Positions 61,603-64,000 of a stretch of DNA of 64,000 nt are shown here, piece by piece. The notes under the pieces are model-generated. The model was not told where the DNA came from. It worked only from the letters and a program-made list of their open reading frames with translations, and did no database searches. Position 1 is the stretch's first letter. Every line of letters begins with the position of its first letter. This stretch comes from Butyrivibrio hungatei (GTDB taxonomy: Bacteria > Bacillota > Clostridia > Lachnospirales > Lachnospiraceae). Position numbers and translations under genes: made by a program. The DNA is taken from contig NZ_FMUR01000003.1 of the NCBI RefSeq assembly GCF_900101605.1, positions 263,213 to 327,212 of the forward strand, in the 5' to 3' direction.

Positions 61603-62316
61603 TCAGTCTTTTTCTCTTTTATATATCCTAGGCTTTTCTATTGCGCCTGAGTATGCTTCACCACGAGTCATCGGTCTACCCAAGGTTCCTGTGTAAGCCT
61701 CTTCATGTGTTCTGGCTCTTTCTATGGAGCCTGTGCGAGCCAACCTTTGTGCAACTGCCTTTTCCACAGCTTCATTGACCTTTGCATCTATGTTCTGCAT
61801 CTGCGTCTTCTCATACATTGCCATTCTGAGCTTACTTTCTTTAATGCCCTTCATAAGCTCTTTGTACTCGGCTTCCGCATTCTTCTTAACATTATCAACA
61901 TAGATGTTGGCTGCTCTCTGAGCTGCTTCCATAATGCCGCCCAACTGAATGGACGCTTCGGCGAGTGACTGCGAGTTTTCAATCTTCTCAAGTGCATCGT
62001 CAACCTGCTGCTGTAGCTCCGCTTTTTCTCTGGCGAGCCTTGCTTTCAGACCGGTTATGTCCTTGTCGAACTTCTCCTGCATCTGATTCTTCTGTTCATT
62101 GAACTTGGCTCTCATCTGTGCCTTTTCTTCGTCGAAACTCTTTAACAGGTTACTTCTTTCTTCTGCAAGTTCCTTAAGAAGTTGTTGTTTCTCTTTCTCG
62201 ACTTCTTCTTTAATTTCTTGTTCACGCCTCTTAGCTTCGTCGGCTTCTTCCGAGAAGTTGATCATCATCTCCAGAAGTTCCGCTCTGCTTAATTTCTTTA
62301 AATTGACCTCTGCCAT
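61603..62316 (-). CDS. Long coiled-coil protein, DivIVA-like in shape
   Basis: This 237-aa soluble protein is almost wholly helical. Residues about 20-125 are a continuous coiled coil rich in Glu/Lys/Arg. A second helix (LAEASIQLGGIMEAAQRAANIYVDNVK) recalls DivIVA/GpsB C-terminal segments. The tail holds short repeats built on EAYTGTLGRP and EAYSGAIEKP. No enzymatic motif is present. As first gene of the pilus operon, behind the riboswitch, it may position pilus assembly at a cell site; this is inferred from shape and context. Confidence 0.75.
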   Translation of the reverse strand: MAEVNLKKLSRAELLEMMINFSEEADEAKRREQEIKEEVEKEKQQLLKELAEERSNLLKSFDEEKAQMRAKFNEQKNQMQEKFDKDITGLKARLAREKAELQQQVDDALEKIENSQSLAEASIQLGGIMEAAQRAANIYVDNVKKNAEAEYKELMKGIKESKLRMAMYEKTQMQNIDAKVNEAVEKAVAQRLARTGSIERARTHEEAYTGTLGRPMTRGEAYSGAIEKPRIYKREKD

Positions 62317-62389
62317 TCTCTGTCCCTATACTCTTGCTATTGTTGAGGAATCTCATACAAGTTATCGGTTGCAACGTAAATATAATAAA

Positions 62390-62437
62390 TTAAGATATCG
62401 TGCATCCAACCCCAGCGGTCTTCGCATGATACCTTAA
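62390..62437 (-). promoter_or_regulatory. Leader hairpin near the pilus operon start
   Basis: TTAAGGTATC and GATATCTTAA form a 10-bp stem (one wobble) around a GC-richer loop, and the minus-strand tail is T-rich. It lies 74 bases before the first pilus gene and may be a second attenuator. Confidence 0.5.
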
Positions 62438-62514
62438 ATGATTTAATAATTATCAGGCAACCGCAAAGCTCTAGAAGTCAGTGTCGATGAAATTACGTTT
62501 CCTTAGTACGCATC

Positions 62515-62554
62515 AAAAAAACCTACGATGGTTCATCCTTGAACATAATTCGTA
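62515..62554 (-). terminator. Intrinsic terminator in the pilus leader
   Basis: On the minus strand TACG...ATGTTCA pairs with TGAAC...ATCGTA, with small bulges (62524-62554), followed by GG and seven Ts. It lies about 75 bases after the c-di-GMP aptamer and 200 bases before the first gene, the position of a riboswitch-controlled terminator. Confidence 0.75.
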
Positions 62555-62629
62555 CCGTAACTTGCATAAAATTAGACCGTCTGTAAAAGCGCAGCTCGGT
62601 CTTCATTTTGGCGCTATTAACCCAGCGCC

Positions 62630-62714
62630 AGCAACTGGCTGTCTGTCACATACGTGATTGAGACCCTCTAGCTTTGCGTCACCGCCTTCCGGCGGCTTTG
62701 CCTTTTATTTTGCT
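62630..62714 (-). ncRNA. c-di-GMP-I (GEMM-I) riboswitch aptamer
   Basis: On the minus strand the conserved blocks occur in order. They are GGCAAAGCC (62694-62702), a CCGCC-GGAA-GGCGG hairpin with a GNRA tetraloop, GACGCAAAGC (62671-62680), GGGTCT, a variable P3 hairpin (TCAC/GTGA) and AGCCAGTTGC. Terminal AGCAA/TTGCT can close P1. This matches the GEMM-I fold that binds cyclic di-GMP. A GGCGCT/AGCGCC hairpin follows immediately (62610-62629), then the terminator at 62515-62554. The switch sign (on or off) cannot be read from sequence. Confidence 0.92.
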
Positions 62715-62732
62715 AAGTTAAACACGTTATAA

Positions 62733-62746
62733 CGAAAGCGCTAACA
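62733..62746 (-). promoter_or_regulatory. Possible LacI/CcpA-type operator upstream of the riboswitch
   Basis: TGTTAGCGCTTTCG on the minus strand has an AGCGCT centre and differs from the CcpA cre consensus at two positions. It is placed just before the riboswitch, where a promoter should be, but I cannot find a good -35/-10 pair there. Confidence 0.35.
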
Positions 62747-62854
62747 CAAAAAAATTTTTACAAAAAACTATATTTCGTCATCTCGTAAGATGAATATACC
62801 CCATCGGAAATTAAAACGCAACCACTTTTTCACAGAAAAAACACAGTTTCCACA

Positions 62855-62883
62855 AAAAGAGGGCTGAACCCACGCTCAGCCCT
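62855..62883 (-). terminator. flgE terminator
   Basis: AGGGCTGA and TCAGCCCT (62860-62883) form a perfect 8-bp GC-rich stem, followed on the minus strand by CTTTTTGTG. Confidence 0.9.
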
Positions 62884-62929
62884 GTGTTACAAAGTTTCAC
62901 TTTCGCAAAAAAAGTTCTTAGTTTCCAAT

Positions 62930-64000
62930 TTACCGTTTCAGACCTCTGAGAGTTTGAAGCATCTCATCAGATGTTGTGATCACACGGCTGTTAGCCTGGA
63001 AACCTCTCTGTGTCGTAATCATATCAGTAAACTCTTTCGATAAATCTACGTTACTGGATTCGAGCACTCCGGATGTCATATACCCTCCGTCAGCAGTGAC
63101 ATCCATAATCTGCGCTTCTCCCGAATTAAGAGATTCCGCATAAAGATTGTCTCCAACCTTCTCTAGTCCCATGGCATTGTTAAACTCCGCAACAGCTATC
63201 TGTGCAATCTTAACCGTCTGTCCGTTGGAATACTTAGCAAACACCGATCCGTTGTCCGTAACGGACAAACCGGTCATGGTTCCGTTTGCATATCCGACAT
63301 TTAACCCTCTCACATCTCCCTTATATAAATAAAGAGTAGAGTTGTGAGATGCAGTTGTGCCTGCATAGTTTGTCGTATTTGAAAAGTCTATATTGAGAGG
63401 TCCAATCATCGAAGCTCCGCCTCCGAATGTCATGGTCACGATTCCGTTATCGCTTCCCCCCGCATCTATAAGCTTTCCCGAACTCTTGTCGTAAACAAGA
63501 TTGATATTGGTATCTGTAGTGTTTTGAAGAAGATTACCCTCATCGTCCTGTACAGTGGAAAGAGAAAGTAAATAAGTATTATCTGCGTTATCTCCTCCGT
63601 CTGTCAGATTGAACTTAAGAGTATAAGTTCTTCCGTCATTGCCGAATACTTCAAGTCTCATGCTCTTGCCGTCTGCCTCATCGAAAGAGCCGTCAAGACT
63701 ATCGATATTCCCTCTGAAATATGATGCGGATGTTGCTGTTCCGCCTATTGTCTTAGTTGCATCAGTAATAAGATCAAGTCTCGTCACATTTGCTCCCGGT
63801 CTGATTCCGTCTTCACCCATAACACCCATTACATAATATCCGTTGTTCTGGGTTACGAGACTTCCCTGCGCATCGATCGTAAACGCACCGTCTCTGCTAA
63901 AATTCCTGGTTTGGTTGTCAGGACTGATCACAAAGAAAGAATCTCCCGTGATCATCATATCAAAGGCATTCCCTGTAGTCTGCATGGAGCCCGACTTTGT
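62930..64000 (-). CDS. flgE: Flagellar hook protein FlgE, 5' end outside the window
   Basis: At least 356 codons of a flagellar hook protein are present; the frame is open through the window edge, so the N-terminus is missing. The visible N-terminal part has TGNAFDMMITGDSFFVISP and FSRDGAFTIDAQGSLVTQNN, the Flg_bb_rod-to-hook transition. The long beta-rich middle (the D1/D2 domains) favours FlgE over rod proteins. The ending SSNVDLSKEFTDMITTQRGFQANSRVI is the conserved axial-protein C-terminus. Its presence suggests a flagellar operon beyond 64 kb. Confidence 0.93.
   Translation of the reverse strand, partial: TKSGSMQTTGNAFDMMITGDSFFVISPDNQTRNFSRDGAFTIDAQGSLVTQNNGYYVMGVMGEDGIRPGANVTRLDLITDATKTIGGTATSASYFRGNIDSLDGSFDEADGKSMRLEVFGNDGRTYTLKFNLTDGGDNADNTYLLSLSTVQDDEGNLLQNTTDTNINLVYDKSSGKLIDAGGSDNGIVTMTFGGGASMIGPLNIDFSNTTNYAGTTASHNSTLYLYKGDVRGLNVGYANGTMTGLSVTDNGSVFAKYSNGQTVKIAQIAVAEFNNAMGLEKVGDNLYAESLNSGEAQIMDVTADGGYMTSGVLESSNVDLSKEFTDMITTQRGFQANSRVITTSDEMLQTLRGLKR

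Noticed and set aside
62452..62490. Second c-di-GMP riboswitch on the plus strand (CAGGCAACCGCAAAGCTCTAG)
   Set aside because: Only short words match GEMM. The P2 hairpin and GACGC block are absent and no plus-strand gene lies downstream.

Overview
The window reads as chromosome from an anaerobic, low-to-mid GC Gram-positive bacterium of the Lachnospiraceae, most like Butyrivibrio or a close relative. This rests on the DUF6465 protein, the dgt-dnaG-rpoD-trmK order, an A-type RNase P RNA, YesMN/Lpl sugar uptake, a pectin-sugar (kdu) operon, flagella and sortase pili. Almost all genes lie on the minus strand. The exceptions are rnpB, a membrane-anchored protease (14.9 kb), a small membrane protein (48.7 kb) and two tRNA-Leu genes (49.1-49.3 kb). 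The genus is inference; no search was run.

Layout. 0.5-7 kb: rlmD, an unknown gene, a PadR/HAAS/DUF4097 module with two operator dyads across its promoter, an acyltransferase, and an HD-GYP protein with a CBM2-like ectodomain. 7-11 kb: kduI-kduD-eda(VOC fusion)-kdgK, the unsaturated-uronate pathway, with a LacI-type operator. 11.2-11.7 kb: rnpB. 11.7-15.6 kb: an ECF sigma/anti-sigma pair with a VWA lipoprotein, then the protease. 15.6-23.8 kb: housekeeping dgt, dnaG, rpoD (with a Lys-rich N-terminal extension), trmK, a TGS-kinase and an NDP-sugar epimerase. 23.9-33 kb: small and accessory genes, including a REP-associated (RAYT-type) transposase inside a local cluster of GGGACGGTTC palindromes, a HAAS-SEDS fusion with its own PadR, and a radical SAM protein. 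33.2-33.6 kb: six units of a 64-65 bp dyad repeat.

34-49.3 kb is bracketed by two inverted, near-identical copies of a ~305 bp element that each contain a tRNA-Leu(AAG). Between them is a three-gene overlapping operon: an LtaS-like phosphoglycerol transferase; a processive GT2 fused to degenerate GGDEF and EAL domains; and a hairpin-glycosidase-like/GDPD protein. This is followed by a YesMN two-component system and an LplABC-type sugar transporter. 49.6-51.8 kb carries a MecA-like ClpC adaptor and an arginase-fold protein behind a CIRCE (HrcA) operator.

51.8-62.7 kb is a seven-gene sortase-pilus operon: coiled-coil protein, signal peptidase, 1544-aa adhesin, major pilin, class C sortase, minor pilin and a second sortase. 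It is preceded by a clear c-di-GMP-I (GEMM) riboswitch and a downstream intrinsic terminator. The window ends inside flgE.

The strongest unifying theme is cyclic di-GMP. The window holds a probable c-di-GMP hydrolase with a glycan-binding ectodomain, a polysaccharide synthase carrying an apparently dead GGDEF-EAL module (a likely built-in c-di-GMP receptor), a c-di-GMP riboswitch on a pilus operon, and flagellar genes next door. Together with pectin-sugar catabolism and sugar-sensing genes, this suggests a fibre-associated bacterium that switches between swimming and attachment. That synthesis is inference; each component is described separately.
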